64,000 nt of DNA, from contig OY754984.1 of assembly GCA_963576475.1 (NCBI GenBank), forward strand, positions 15,994,722 to 16,058,721. Reading direction: 5' to 3'. A program made the position numbers and the translations under genes. Position 1 is the stretch's first letter, and every line of letters starts with the position of its first letter. Shown here piece after piece: positions 33,830-45,505 of this stretch. The notes beneath the pieces were generated by a model that was not told the origin of the DNA, made no database searches, and worked only from the letters and a program-made list of their open reading frames with translations. The DNA comes from Molanna angustata (lineage: Eukaryota > Arthropoda > Insecta > Trichoptera > Molannidae).

Positions 33830-33970
33830 ATAACCGACATCACAAAAGGTGGCGGATATAATTGACTTCACAAAAGGTGGCGGTTATAACCGCCTTCAAA
33901 AATTAGGAGGCAAATCCAAATTCAAAAAATACGAGGATATAACCGACTTCAAAAAAGAGGATAATTTTTA
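33830..33970 (+). repeat. Degenerate tandem 'ataaccgacttcaaaaa' repeat
   Basis: Four to five units of about 28-35 bases: gttataaccgacatcacaaaa, gatataattgacttcacaaa, gttataaccgccttcaaaaa, gatataaccgacttcaaaaa. The aaccgacttcaaaaaaggagg motif is one I associate with moth and butterfly genomes. Confidence 0.8.
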
Positions 33971-34317
33971 AATATATTTTTACACCCATTTCTATACCTT
34001 CACTTATCCGTCTGAACTGGAATTTTTCAATCGACTTTTAACTAACTTTCCTACCAGTTAGTGCTTTGAAACTTTCAGAATTTGTATATTCCCGATGAAA
34101 ATGCATGTCAAAACATCCAGATTGATTCATTTGATATTTTGATAAAATAAAACAATTTTGTATTTTAAACAAAGCTATGCGTTACCCTGAGCGTTAATAA
34201 ATTTTATTCGGTTAGATGTAACAATAATATTTAACTGCTCAAGATATACAAGATTTGTCAGTAAGGTGCGATGCAGAGGACCTGAAGATGGTTAATGACA
34301 ATGCCGTTGCGGTTGCT

Positions 34318-34362
34318 GTATTATGGAGTGGGATGGCCTAGTGGTAAAGTGCTCGGACTCTT
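34318..34362 (+). mobile_element. tRNA-like SINE head fragment
   Basis: Gggatggcctagtggtaaag then tgctcggactc looks like a tRNA 5' half with an A box. No B box follows; the copy stops within a few tens of bases. Confidence 0.4.
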
Positions 34363-34555
34363 AAAGTAAGTAAGTATTTAACTGCTTTTCATTGATTTAT
34401 ATGTACGTACGTAGTACATATAATTCAATGCTGCTTTTACATACATTTTTTTAACTTAAAAAGTTACAATTTTTGATATACATTATATTTAGTTTTCGAA
34501 TTTATTATTTTCAAAATATTCTATATAAATTTAATACCAGGTGTTTTTGTAGATA

Positions 34556-35595
34556 CTAGTTGCATGTAACACATGAGATCCAACTGTCGATAGCGATAGT
34601 ATGTATAGTTGAAGAATATGTACCAAACTATAAACCCATAAATACAAATTATTGAATATTTTCAGATATTTTGTTTTCTATACAACATATTATGTAGGTA
34701 TGTATGTCAAGATAGGATAGTATGGAAGAAGATCCTTTTTCCTACCCAGAATATGCAAATTGCATGATGGTATGTATGTATGTTTGGAGATGAAGTAACA
34801 AACTATTAAGTCTTCTTACATATTGTGTATAGGCGACTGCCATACAAAATGTATGAAGCGATGTCGTCACTAAATTCAATTTTTAAAAAAATTGTTAAAA
34901 AAAAATTGAGATCTTCTACTACAATGTTAATATTTTTTATAGAAAATTAAATTATCTAGTTGGGGTGTTTCGGCTTTTTTCGATAATTGTAAAAGTTTTG
35001 GAAATATAGGCAGTTAAACTCATAAATTTATCATAAAAAAAATATTTTTCTTAATAAAAAATGTTTGAGAAACCCTGGAATTTTTTTGAAAAAACGAATT
35101 TGAGATTTTGTATTTGTCTATGTTTGTACCAATTTTCAGCATTCTACCGTTTATGGTTTCTGAGATATATGGAAAAATAAAATAAAAATTCAAAAGTTGA
35201 TAACCCCTGACTGAAACAAAAATTAAAAATTCCGAGTATAAAAGTTTTGTAGGCCTGTAACTGTTTATATATTCTGAAATTTTAGGCTCTGTAAATTGAG
35301 CGGATCAAAAGTTATAAGGGGGGGACGGACACACAGACACACACACACACAGACACACACACACACACAGACACACACACACACAGACACACGAAATGTT
35401 CTACTCCGAATTCTGAGTAAATCCGTGTATGGAACATATATGCTGCGAAGCCTCTAAGTTGGTGTTTTTTGACTTCAAAGTTGGAAAATCCATGAAAAAA
35501 GTAGACCTCTCCATACAATTCTCGCGTATTCTGGCTTGATACATTGTCGATATGTTAAGAGAACAAAGTTCTCCTGAACAAATCGACAGTTGGAT
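34556..35595 (-). repeat. Family A repeat, most complete copy
   Basis: On the minus strand it runs from near aacaaatcgacagttggat (about 35578-35595) to the 3' hairpin and CTAG at 34556. The inverted pair atccaactgtcgat (34576) and atcgacagttggat (35582) lies near both ends, and an AC-rich block is internal. It matches the split copy 138-3335 along its length. No ORF of interest. Helentron-associated DINE/HINE-like is my best class guess. Confidence 0.85.
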
Positions 35596-35599
35596 GATA

Positions 35600-35831
35600 G
35601 TGAAAACCAATAATTATCTATTTACAGCTTTTATTCACAATAAACATTATATTATACACAATATTACAGAAGATTGAGCTAACTGTCGCGTGAAAGTTCT
35701 AGAATGGCACTGCCCGTCTTCATTGGTTTTCCAGTATTTATAGACTCTCGTTTTCTAGAACATTCTGTTTCCTTAGTAATTGTTCCGCCACACGTTATAA
35801 ACGTTGTTAGACATTATAAATGCTCCGCCAC
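35600..35831 (-). mobile_element. LTR-like segment with heat-shock promoter
   Basis: On the minus strand it starts TGTGGCGGAGC (35831) and ends near cactatca. It contains TATAAATA (35742-35735) and an initiator-like gCAGTg with its A 31 bases downstream. A polyadenylation signal, gaataaaag, follows at about 35635. A perfect heat-shock-factor trimer, GAAtgTTCtaGAA (35765-35753), is 10 bases upstream of the TATA box and a second perfect trimer lies at 35692-35704. No target duplication found, so the LTR call is inference. Confidence 0.45.
35692..35765 (-). promoter_or_regulatory. Two perfect heat-shock elements flanking a TATA box
   Basis: TTCtaGAAcaTTC at 35753-35765 and GAAagTTCtaGAA at 35692-35704, with TATAAATA between them on the minus strand. 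Each is a full three-unit site for heat-shock factor. Presence is seen; activity is not shown by sequence. Confidence 0.65.
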
Positions 35832-35855
35832 AAAAGCATATTTCAATTTTTATTG

Positions 35856-36045
35856 ACAAACATTTTTTTTAACATCTCAATAGAGACGAAGTTGGGATAT
35901 TGTAGAAGAACCAGGAACTCGAGGCACCTACAGGGCTTACGACCTGTCATCGGCTGGTTTACGTGATCACTTTATGCGCTTGCGCAACGTTCACCAATTA
36001 CGCCTTCTTATTGAGTTCCCTTATCAATGCAATTTTTAAAAGTTC
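35856..36045 (+). repeat. Family G repeat, copy 1
   Basis: Shared with 50118-50303 (aacatctcaatagagacgaa, gaagaaccaggaactcgagg, gcttacgacctgtcatcggc). The plus frame reads EEPGTRGTYRAYDLSSAGLR then DHFMRLRNVHQLRLLIEFPY without a stop. In the other copy most residues are kept (RAYDLSSVGLRDHFIPLRNV). It may be a fragment of an unknown element's protein. It ends where the MITE at 36046 begins. Confidence 0.7.
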
Positions 36046-36288
36046 TATATATTTGAATAGTGTGTAACATTTCACCTCAAAATAAGGAACTAAACTATTG
36101 CCATCTATGGAGTAACGGAAAAGCCTTTTTGTAATGCCATCTATTGAGAAATTATTTTATTTGTAAACAATTAAAGCTGCAGTCCTTATAAACGACATTA
36201 CGGTGTCTCGCACAGGTGTCACCCCTGAACTGCGCCAGAAATAGTTCCTTATATTCAGGTGAAATGTTACACACTATTCAAATATATA
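36046..36288. mobile_element. TIR MITE, 243 bp
   Basis: Terminal inverted repeats of about 46 bases (tatttgaatagtgtgtaaca, tttcacct, aaggaacta) with three mismatches. It inserted between family G and the next repeat, with TA at both borders, consistent with a TA target. Non-coding. Confidence 0.9.
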
Positions 36289-36290
36289 TC

Positions 36291-37137
36291 ATACTAGAAA
36301 AACCCAACAGAAGTTGTCCTGCCTGTTTAATTATTTACCTCCAAATATATAAAAATGGTTGATCGGTATGTTTCCTTTTAATTATTTATCATTCTTATCT
36401 AGATTCCCTTATTATAATTCCTTTTTTTTCCCTTCCATCCCTGCAGTCCCTACCGTCCCTATTCATTCATAATACCATTTTATATATGGGTATATAGGAA
36501 TATATTCTTACTATTTTTTGATTTATGTATTTATTTATTTATTCATTTATTTACTTGTTCGATGATTGATTCATGTATTTATATGGTATTTTTTTAATTT
36601 TTCTTTATTGATTTATTCGATCCTTGATTTATTTTTATTTTTTATTTTGTATAGCTTCCCGGGCAACTATTTATTTAGATGTTATTTAAAATTTTCTTGC
36701 AATACCAAAAAGGTAATTTTTCAATAACTTTTTTGCGATAATATAAATAGTTAAATTAAACTTCAAATACGTTTTCTGACCTGTGCTGAACGAAGACCTA
36801 AAATTCAATGACAATCCCAAATAGATAATTTTTGTAAAATACTGTGTGAGAAATTAAATAAATAAATAAATTTGAATTTTTAAACATTCTCGTTTGCGCG
36901 CTGAACAAACCCACTAAGTGTCAATTCAATAACATTTTTTTTTCAATTTTTTTTATAAAATATCGAATAAATAAATAAATTAATTAATATGCATAAACCT
37001 TCTCTGGTATGAGTTGAATAAATTCTCAAAGTTTCAACGCAATCGGATGGTTGGTTTGGGAGTCCATCGGTCACATATAAACAAACAAACCAACAAGCAA
37101 ACAAATATACGTACATCCATTTTTATATATATAGATT
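36291..37137 (+). repeat. Long AT-rich interspersed repeat with 'tatatatagatt' end
   Basis: Starts actagaaaaacccaacagaa then gttgtcctgcctg, and ends gtttcaacgcaatcggatgg, caaacaaacaaac-like runs and atttttatatatatagattt. That start and end pair belongs to a type of repeat widespread in insects. I cannot assign a class. Tattta-rich in the middle (36510-36700). Confidence 0.6.
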
Positions 37138-37679
37138 TCAAGTTTACTCGTGATCTTTATTTTGGAGTTAACACGCAAAGGTCGCTCGTTTGCGGTAAAT
37201 TCAGAATTGTAATTGAATTTGTCAATTATATGATAACTTGTGTGTCACAGCGGTAACGAATATATTATTTATTCAAAATAAATGTCAGATAAAAATAACA
37301 GGTTGTATTCGAAGTGAAATTTGGTCACACCCTTGACGGGTCTAAAACCGAGTAAAAGGTTTTCAAAATAAAGACTCAAAGGAATTCCAGGAAGGCTTAG
37401 TATGGTTTTGTCTTATAAAAAGAAATATTTCTTCCTTTCTCCATCATTTGATTCTACATTGGGTATGTAATTGATTCATTAATATAAAAGTAATGCGGAA
37501 AAAACATTTACATCAAACCAGAAAACAAAATAAAGGATTTATTAAAAGGTATTTTATTGTTATTATTTAGTTGTATAAAAATTTTGACGAATCAATTATA
37601 ACGCGCATTTTAAAGAATATGATTATACGGATATAAAAACATAGTATTTACTCAAAAATGGTAAAAAATTAAACGCATC
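37138..37679. other. Unassigned sequence
   Basis: AT-rich. A short frame (37014-37256) overlapping its left edge is chance. Nothing recognised. Confidence 0.45.
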
Positions 37680-37690
37680 GTTAAAAAGGT

Positions 37691-38577
37691 GATGACCTCT
37701 CAAAGGAAATTCCAGCTGCAGTAGGTATTCGACAAGGAGATAGTTTCAGCCCTTTTCTTTTTAACATCATTATGGACAAGATTATCGAAGATGTTAAAGC
37801 ATTAGGAATAGGTTACAAAATGGGAAACAAAAATATAGATATAATATGTTATGCAGATGATGCCGTCTTAATTGCAAATTCCGAGGATGATCTTCAGAAA
37901 CTACTGTATAAATTCCACTTATCTTCCCAAAGACTAAATATGCAAATCTCAATAGAGAAAACAAAAAGCATGGTAACCTCAAGATATCCAGTATGTTGCA
38001 ATAGACAATACAACTATAGAACAAGTGATGAGATTTAAGTACTTGGGCATAGAAATATCCAGCAGCAATGATCTCTATAACGAAGTACATGAACAAGCAA
38101 CCAAGGCTGCTGTAGTGGCTGGATGCCTGAGAAGTGCTGTGTGGAGAAATAGGGATATGCTGAGGGAGAGTAAAGTCAGGATCTACAAGACTTGCATAAG
38201 ACCAATCATGACATACGCCATAGAGACAAGAGCTGACACCACCCGTACAAAAAGTCTCCTTAGAACCACGGAGATGAAGACTCTACGGCCCATCGCAGGA
38301 GTAACCCTCCGTGATCAAATGAGGAGCTCCGAAATAAGGAAAATTTGTGATGTTGAGGACGTGGTACGATGGGGTAGAACAAGAAGACGTTTCTGGAGAG
38401 ACCACGTGGGGAGAGCAAGCTCAGACCGAGTAGTGAGGATATCAGCTGATGAACATCCTACAGGTAGCAGACCTCCAGGAAGACCACCCAAACGATGGAG
38501 GGACAGCTGGACGTCCTCCTCCCAGGAACAGGTGCCGAGAACTACAGGCCATAGTCCTAGCTGAAGAAGAAGAAGAA
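37691..38577 (+). mobile_element. RTE-like LINE family 2, 5'-truncated, with target duplications
   Basis: Flanked by gttaaaaaggt at 37680-37690 and 38578-38588, an exact 11-bp duplication. Its 3' end is (GAA)n. The same family is scattered at 43250-43486, 43510-43690, 47976-48078, 58020-58312, 58770-59162 and 61255-61790. Confidence 0.9.
37700..38564 (+). pseudogene. RTE-like reverse transcriptase C-terminal half, one frameshift
   Basis: Reads AVGIRQGDSFSPFLFNIIMD, the catalytic ICYADDAVLIANSEDDLQKL, then a one-base shift near 37990 and VMRFKYLGIEISSSNDLYNE, YKTCIRPIMTYAIETRADTT, RTTEMKTLRPIAGVTLRDQM, RRRFWRDHVGRASSDRVVRI and PPGRPPKRWRDSWTSSSQEQ. It is the best preserved member of family 2 here and covers the catalytic motif C. 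The 5' half (endonuclease, fingers) is missing. Confidence 0.9.
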
Positions 38578-38624
38578 GTTAAAAAGGTTTAAGTAAACAT
38601 AGATAAATGAAACATTAACATTAA

Positions 38625-38880
38625 TAATGATTGGGTTGTGTCCAACGCTGAACTTTTCACTACCAAGTCACTACACAAAACAATTCAAATTTCGTGTGGA
38701 AAATTTTCAGCATTTTCTGAAATGAGTTTGTTAAATTATTTTTGTTTTAAATATTTGATTGTGAAAACTTGATAATTCTTAAAAGCCTTTTATTAAAGCG
38801 TTGTGTTTTTATAGCAATTTAAAAAAAAATCAAAATTTAAGTTTTCTGAGTTTGGGGACACGTAAAAAAACTGCCCCTAA
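38625..38880 (+). repeat. Family E repeat, copy 2
   Basis: Ttgggttgtgtccaacgctg, aaatgagtttgttaaattat, aagttttctgagtttgggga align with 20045-20340. It starts about 45 bases after the RTE-like insertion. Confidence 0.78.
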
Positions 38881-39017
38881 TACATGCACAGCACAAATCT
38901 ATACTATCGACACTCTATGGAACTAAAATTATTGTTCTATTCTATTGTCGAAAATATGTATGTACATATGTATAATGATTGGTGCCCTGAAGGTTCAAGT
39001 CTAGAAACAGCTTTCCC

Positions 39018-39275
39018 CACGAGAACAATTGCATTAACCTCAATCAGCGGAAAGAGAAGAGTTGAGCTGTTGAAGAAACGGATGGGATGTGAAAATATTC
39101 ACGGGCCAACAGAGGTTGTGAAACACCCATCTGCGGATGCGGAGCTGCAAGACAGACGGTGGCACACTTGGTGGGAGAGTGCCCTCTTTATTCATTCCCC
39201 GGATCACTGGAGGAACTACATGCGGCTGACTCGGAAGCGGTGAACTGGCTTATGTCGGTGAGCTTCCAAATATAA
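39018..39275 (+). pseudogene. Jockey-type LINE C-terminal CCHC segment
   Basis: From 39132 the frame reads CGCGAARQTVAHLVGECPLY, SFPGSLEELHAADSEAVNWL and stops after SVSFQI at 39273. The CxCGxxxQTxxHLxxECP knuckle followed by DSEAVxWL is the standard end of a group of insect LINEs. The same domain, in a different copy, is at 62345-62640 on the minus strand. Confidence 0.82.
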
Positions 39276-39317
39276 CTGACGTGACACCAGGACGCACCCT
39301 CGCGGTGAGGAAAATGC

Positions 39318-39925
39318 CGATTGCCATATGCAAAGTAAAGTGATTCCATTTATACTTTTACAAGACATACAACTGAATATTCCTAGAAGATCGCTGAGAT
39401 TCGCCAATACCTTTCACATTAATATACTTCGGACCAGCTTTATGTATTACAGTCCCATACCCAAAATGTGTAGACAGTATAACGATATGACAAGGGAGTG
39501 TCCTGATCTTGACGTGTTTGCGGATTCGCTCTCTGTTTTTTAAAAAAAAGTTAACTCGCGCGTGTTGTTTTAAGGAAGATCTCAGTGCTGTTTATGTACG
39601 CTATTTTGTCTTTTCTCTAACTTTTATGACTTTTTTGACTTCTTATGTACCTGTTTTTTTTGCTTCTACTTATGTAACTTCTATAACTTTTTTTCTTTTT
39701 CTTTTTTACTTAACTTTTGTAGCCGAATTATTCTAATTTATGTACTTGTGTAACTTGCGTGTGTGATTGAGTGATAGCTCATGTAATTTTGTGTGCATCC
39801 ATAATTGGACGTTCAGCACTCGTAGTAATAACCAATATTGTTTTCTTTTTGTGAGAATTGTGAGCTGGATGTCTGTCGATGTACCCTTTTAATAAAATAA
39901 AATAAAAATAAATAAATAAATACCG
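39318..39925 (+). pseudogene. LINE C-terminus and 3' end, plus strand
   Basis: IQLNIPRRSLRFANTFHINI, SPIPKMCRQYNDMTRECPDL, DVFADSLSVF, then 3' untranslated sequence with gagctggatgtctgtcgatg and a (TAAAA)n/(TAAA)n tail ending 39923. It is the same family as 48736-49225 (PLPRSLRQYN, FDIFSQSRALF). Confidence 0.8.
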
Positions 39926-39929
39926 ACTA

Positions 39930-40035
39930 CCATATACAGCCTGGAAATTCCTGAAGAGACTTAGGACGGCTGCAGGAAGGTGTAAGCTCAACATAGACAG
40001 ATAGGAAATGATACAGACTGACCAGGAGATGGCAC
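39930..40035 (+). pseudogene. Jockey-type LINE fragment
   Basis: TAWKFLKRLRTAAGRCKLNI follows the usual WxxLNRLRTGVGRCK pattern just before the CCHC knuckle. The same motif appears at 63545-63815. Broken by a stop shortly after. Confidence 0.6.
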
Positions 40036-40965
40036 GTCACAACTGCTGAATTGCCCGCTGAGGAAGGAGGGTGCTCTGAGGAAGATAAATGGCTAGCAAA
40101 TGAAAATACAGTAATGGCTGCAAATTATTGTAGGGACATAATATAGCTAGTTGATCTTGGACACGGAAAGAAAGAAAGTGTACTGATATAACAAAATAAA
40201 ATATATTATTTATATTAAAAAAAAACATGAAATTATCCAGTTTTTTTTTGTGTAAAAATACCTATTGTAATAAATTTAAATTGAAATCAAAGCCTCTTTT
40301 CCAACACAAAAGAGTTATTTATACCAAAATAAACCTGGATTTATTTACACAATGTCTACGAAATCTCATGAATAAATAAAAATTATCCCAATAAAATATT
40401 TTAGAACCTCGGAGAAGTGAAAGATTTATTCTAATAGATTCACTTGGCGTTTTAATTGATCGACTTTTAAATAAGTCTTTAATTTAAGGGCTTATCTTCT
40501 GCTGTCTGTCATGAAATTAATCATGAGCATTAAAATGGTTTAGATACAAATTTATAATTGTATATTTAGTCAAATACTAACAGCGAGTATTTCTATTTCC
40601 ACTTTTAATGGAAAATTTTAGAGTTTTGAATTCGTAATTTGTAAGCGATTTGTTTTTAATTTAAATATTTTATATATTAATACGTGAATCAAAAACTTCG
40701 GAACCTATTTTAAGAAGGTGACTGCTGCCAACGTACCTATTTTTTCAATTTGAATTTGCATCATTACTAAAACGAATCTTTTAGAAAAAAAAACCTAGTT
40801 ATTTTGGATATTAATAAAGGAAAATATACCTCAACTTTTAAATTAGGTTCTGTATATACCTATTCTTGTAAGAAAATAATAAGCATACCCCGATTTTTGA
40901 CATTTATCTTTCTATTTAAATTTCTAAAAAACTATAAGGTACAGAGCAATATATTTTTTTATAAA
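40036..40965. other. Unassigned AT-rich sequence
   Basis: No gene or window-shared repeat noted. Confidence 0.45.
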
Positions 40966-41335
40966 TTAAAGAAGATCAAAATATCTGGAAAAATACGATG
41001 TAACGTTGCATTAATGCATCCTGAGTCAAATCGAAAACGCTTAGCGATATCGCCAAACGCTATTTTTTTTGTTTGGGATTTGACGTTGGTTGTTTGTTGT
41101 TGTAGAAAAAAATTCTACGACAAACGTCAAATCCCATACAAAAAAAATTGCGTTTGGCGATATCGTTAAGCGTTTTCAACTTGACTCAGGCCAAGTAAAT
41201 AAACCAAAAAAACTTTTATTTCACAATGGCGCTGAATGGAAAAATGGAAAATATTTTTTTTTTGTTTATTTACTAAGCCTGAAGCATTAATGCAACGTCA
41301 TATCAAATTTTTCCAGATATTTTTGTCTTCTTTAA
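40966..41335. mobile_element. Nested palindromes: MITE within an inverted repeat
   Basis: The outer arms 40966-41018 and 41283-41335 are inverted (ttaaagaag, atctggaaaaat, gttgcattaatgc). Inside them 41020-41190 is a complete palindrome beginning cctgagtcaaatcgaaaacg and ending with its inverse, with arms of about 80 bases. A third small pair (agtaaataaac and gtttatttact) brackets 41194-41276. The inner unit shares gcttagcgatat with family Q but is otherwise different. Confidence 0.88.
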
Positions 41336-42164
41336 TTTAAAATAAAAGTGTGAGATTTAGCAAAGTTATTATTTATACGAATAAGGAGTTAAGAAAGCTA
41401 AAATTTACTCATACATACGTATGTGTCACAAATATACTAAAGCATAAAAAAAAGATTTACGTCAAACGATAGACTGTTAATCTACTTTCATACTGCTTGT
41501 ACCAAACGTAGTTGTTTTAAATTAAAAAACATAACATGTTAAAGAAAAAGACACAATATAAATCACAATTTGCAGTATGTGAAAAGAAAACTTTGTACTC
41601 CTTGATGAATACATGATGTATTTTTTATAATAAATCAGGACCAAGGACTTTGCAAACTTAAAAATTTAATAAATATCGGTGAAATTTCGACCTCTGCCTA
41701 TAACCTATAGGTATAGGTAAAAGAGTGAGTGGAAAAAAAAATTTTGAATTTCGAAACGCTTTAGTGCGGAAAATTTGACTGTTGTAATGTGAAGAAAAAC
41801 GCCATAAAATTTTTATAAATCGTTTAACATCTTCCGTTCGCGCATCGTACTTAAAGTTTTGAAAAATTTAAAAAATCGCGCCTTTTATGTAATTTTTTTA
41901 AGCAAGTTAAAACTTTTAAAATAAACACCATTTATATTTTTATGCTTGTTTAATGGTTCAAATAATCTAAATAAATTTAATTATAATCGATAATTAATTT
42001 TTTCGGTTCGCAAAACGTCTTTAAAAATACAGAAATTTACCTATTTTTATTCAATTTTCACTTTTCACTGTGCAACTCTTTGCTCGTTTTACTAGAACAA
42101 AATGACCCAGAACTCACCACGTGGAAGTGGTTGCACGTCGAGTTCCACCCACACCCTACCCAAC
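41336..42164. other. Unassigned AT-rich sequence
   Basis: No gene recognised. Confidence 0.45.
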
Positions 42165-43127
42165 CAACCATCCAATTTATTATTTATTTATTTATTATTA
42201 AAAATAACAAAGAAAAATACACAATACAACAATATATACAATTTTTAAAAAGATACATTATAATTTTGTTTTTTTTTTATGACTCAACTTCAAAAAGAGT
42301 TTTCTCGTGCTTTGAAGTGAGTCACATTTCACAAATCTACAAACTATCTAATCTATTTATATACATACATCTTAATCTAGGTACTAATCTATTTACAATA
42401 ACATACATATTTAGATACAAACATACATAATATTTTATATAAAGAGAGAAAAAAAAAATACAAAATTGGTCTGTAGAATAAATAAAAATACACAAATTGA
42501 AAATAAACAACACACAATGAATACACAAGAAAAATGTTACTTCAAAAAGTCTTTCAGCAATACCAAGAAACCACCAAAATTATTTTGCGCCACTATTCTC
42601 ATATCCACTGGTAAATCATCAAACCACTTCACCCCATAATATGAATAATGATTTTGGCCAAAAGATGTATTTTTCTTTGGGATCTTTATCATTCCACTTG
42701 TGCGAGGACCAATTCTTAGATTGTCTATAGGGTGAATTTGGTTAGTGAAATATTCTTTACATATTTGTTTAATTGCATTTATTTTATATAACACATTTAA
42801 TTTTTTAACTTTAAATTGAGAAAATAACTCTTCAGTGGGAAAATCGCTTGGCTTTACTAAAATAATTTTAATAATCTTTCTTTGTATGGTATATAATAAT
42901 TTCAAGTGAGCAGGATACGACCCTCCCCATCCAATTATTCCATATTGCATCACAGACTGAGCCAATGCATAATATGTCATTCTAAGCATTTCAATATCCA
43001 GAAAATTTCTTATACGGTAAAAAACATAAAATATTTTATGCAATCTTTCTCCTGTCTTACATATATGGTCCTTCCATTTCATTTCAGATTCAATTATGAC
43101 ACCCAAATATTTGACATTCTTGCTCAC
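42165..43127 (-). pseudogene. LINE 3' half, minus strand, 196-codon open frame
   Basis: The minus frame 43127-42537 is open: VKYLGVIIESEMKWKDHICK, LRMTYYALAQSVMQYGIIGW, RKIIKIILVKPSDFPTEELF, TSFGQNHYSYYGVKWFDDLP, then a stop. This is the C-terminal region after the catalytic palm of a Jockey-type reverse transcriptase. The 3' untranslated region runs to an A-rich tail at 42165-42200. 5'-truncated at about 43130 against a family 2 fragment. Confidence 0.85.
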
Positions 43128-43249
43128 ATTTAGTGTGGTACACTGAGGTTCTGAACAAGAACCAAATGCATCACAATTCTGTCGGTGGATTTTAATTGTG
43201 TGTGGTACATATTTAAATTATACATATTTAAAAAAAAATCATAGAGTAA

Positions 43250-43486
43250 GATGATTCTTTCATTGTTCGATGGAGAAGATCCAGAAGAAGGCATTGGAGG
43301 GACCACGTTGCCAGGATGGACAGTGACAGACTTGCATAGGTATATAGCGGCGAATGAGATTCCTTCTGGCCGCGGTCTACCCGGAAGACCACCCAAGAGA
43401 TGGAAGGATAGCTGGACTTCGTCATCCTAGGAGGCACAGTTTCTGAAGAATAGACCAACTAGTTCTACTAAACGAAGAAGAAGGAT
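43250..43486 (+). pseudogene. RTE-like family 2 C-terminus, plus strand
   Basis: TIVRWRRSRRRHWRDHVARM, then broken frames encoding GLPGRPPKRWKDSWTSSS and a (GAA) tail at about 43480. Close to 58770-59162. Confidence 0.82.
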
Positions 43487-43509
43487 TATTTGGCTTTTGA
43501 TATATTATC

Positions 43510-43690
43510 TACTACACATTTATAGTAAAGTCGTCATTGCGTATTCTGTCTCTAAGCGTCTTCCTCTGTGATAGCTCTTAAAAGCTTCATTTCCGATGCT
43601 CGTAATAGGTTTTTGGTTCTTGTCGTGTCGGCTCTTGTCTCCACCGCATATGTCATGATTGGCTTAACACGTGTCTTACAAATTCTGACA
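43510..43690 (-). pseudogene. RTE-like family 2 fragment, minus strand
   Basis: On the minus strand VRICKTRVKPIMTYAVETRA then DTTRTKNLLRASEMKLLRAI. It lies tail to tail with the plus-strand fragment at 43250-43486, but the two cover neighbouring, mostly different parts of the protein. Confidence 0.78.
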
Positions 43691-44220
43691 GTTCTTTATT
43701 TTGATGATTCCTATGATATTTTTGTTTAATTTATCAAGAAATCTACTAAACAGACGCTCATAATTCATCTTTTCTGAGTTATTTCGTTGAAATAATATAA
43801 TTTCCAACAAAAGGTACTGTCTGTCTTAAGGTAAATTTTGATCCCCAAGGACGTTCCGCTTTTCGGGAACCGATCGTTAGATTGCATGGTGTAAAATTTT
43901 CTTTCCGTTATAAATACTTTTGTTTTATGTCCGAAAAGGGACAATTAAAGTTTTGAACCAACTGGGAAATCTTTTTACAATTTCTGGAGAGACAAGTTAA
44001 TCTTAGTCTCACCCACCTACACAAAATATTTTAATGCTTTCTTTTCGAATAAAAAAAATAATAAACCGCGGGAAATTTGAAATTAAATTGTGAGTTACTT
44101 ATAAAATGAAAACAGCAAATATCCTTTGTCTGTCTTGAAAGAAAATATTTATTGAATTTAATTAAGTAAATGTGTATGGAGAGTGCCTGTGCGTGTATGC
44201 TAGGAAATGTATTTATTTTA
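43691..44220. other. Unassigned sequence
   Basis: AT-rich; nothing recognised. Confidence 0.45.
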
Positions 44221-45505
44221 TTTTATTTATTTATTTGTCACACCATTTAAATAATCTTTATTAAAATAGATAACTGCTGCCCAACTAGGTATACCTGTTC
44301 TAGGGCTAGCAGTGTACATATTATTACATTTCACAGGAGTAACTATTTGCATTTTTTTAAATGAATCTAAACAATATAAACTTAACTATTTAAAAAGAAT
44401 CATAACAATATAAACTTAACTATAACACATATAGAAAAAATGTAATTTGAGTCATCATGATATGCATATTATACATAGTATTGTAAAAGTAGGTATCTTG
44501 TAATTTTATTTGTTAATTGCACAAAATAAACTGAAATAGTATTTCTTGGGAATACTGAACTGACAGAGCATAGATATGATCCGTCAGTCATATCTTTATT
44601 CAGTCGCGCCTCAAATCAAATCAAGACAGCACAAAATTTATAAAACAATTAGGATTTTTTGTAAAAAGTAAATAAAAAAAAAAAAAAAAAATAACAATTA
44701 TATAAATTATGTCTTTTACACTACGATGTCGAACATTTGATACATTTTAGTTCTCCCGTAGTTCATGATGTATTCGGAACATTTTCTTTTAAATGATTTC
44801 AGCGATATTATTTCTTTTAATGATGTAGGCAACATGTTATAAATTCTGGGGGCAATGAAAATAAAATTTCTTTGACCAAAAGTAGTTCTCATGTGTGGAA
44901 TTGCATAGTTTGTAGTGGTGCTGGCTCGTGTAGCTATAGATTGTTGTGTTTTCGGGTAAACTAATTTATTTTTATGAAAATTTACATAATGTAAAAAGTA
45001 CATAATGTAAAAAGATTTGTTTCGGATCAAAAACTTTAAATTCACTGTATAAATCTTTAGTGGGGTAGTCAAGGGGTTTGCTGAGTATTATTTTTATTAT
45101 ACATCGTTGAGCTAAACATAGTTTTTCCATAATGGTGTCGGCACACCCTCCCTAACCAACAATTCCATATGTGAGTAAAGAATGTGTCAACGCGTAGTAC
45201 TCTTGTTTTATTGTTTTATTATCCAGGATCTTTCGGAGTTCTCTATAAATATATCCTAGTTTGACTATTTTACTTGACAGGATTTCTACATGATAACGCC
45301 ATCGTAGATTATTGTCAATGACAAGGCCAAGGTAGTTTATGTTCGATACTTTTTCTAGTATGGCGCAGGTACACGATGATTGATTGGGGCAACAATGTAT
45401 TTTTATAGAGAACTCGTTTGAAATAGGCTGTCCTGCTTGGGTAGGACTAAAAGTAATGTATTTAGTTTTGTTTACATTAATTGTAAGTATATGTGCTGAA
45501 TTCAC
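44221..45505 (-). pseudogene. Jockey-type LINE 3' part, minus strand
   Basis: Minus-strand frames 45505-45152 (INVNKTKYITFSP, INYLGLVIDNNLRWRYHVEI, YYALTHSLLTYGIVG) and 45150-44716 (SKPLDYPTKDLYSEFKVF, PHMRTTFGQRNFIFIAPRIY, MLPTSLKEIISLKSFKRK) make one C-terminus, with a stop and shift near 45150 and a small tandem duplication at 44983-45015. The 3' untranslated part runs to an A-rich tail at 44221 and matches 25405-25965. Confidence 0.85.
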
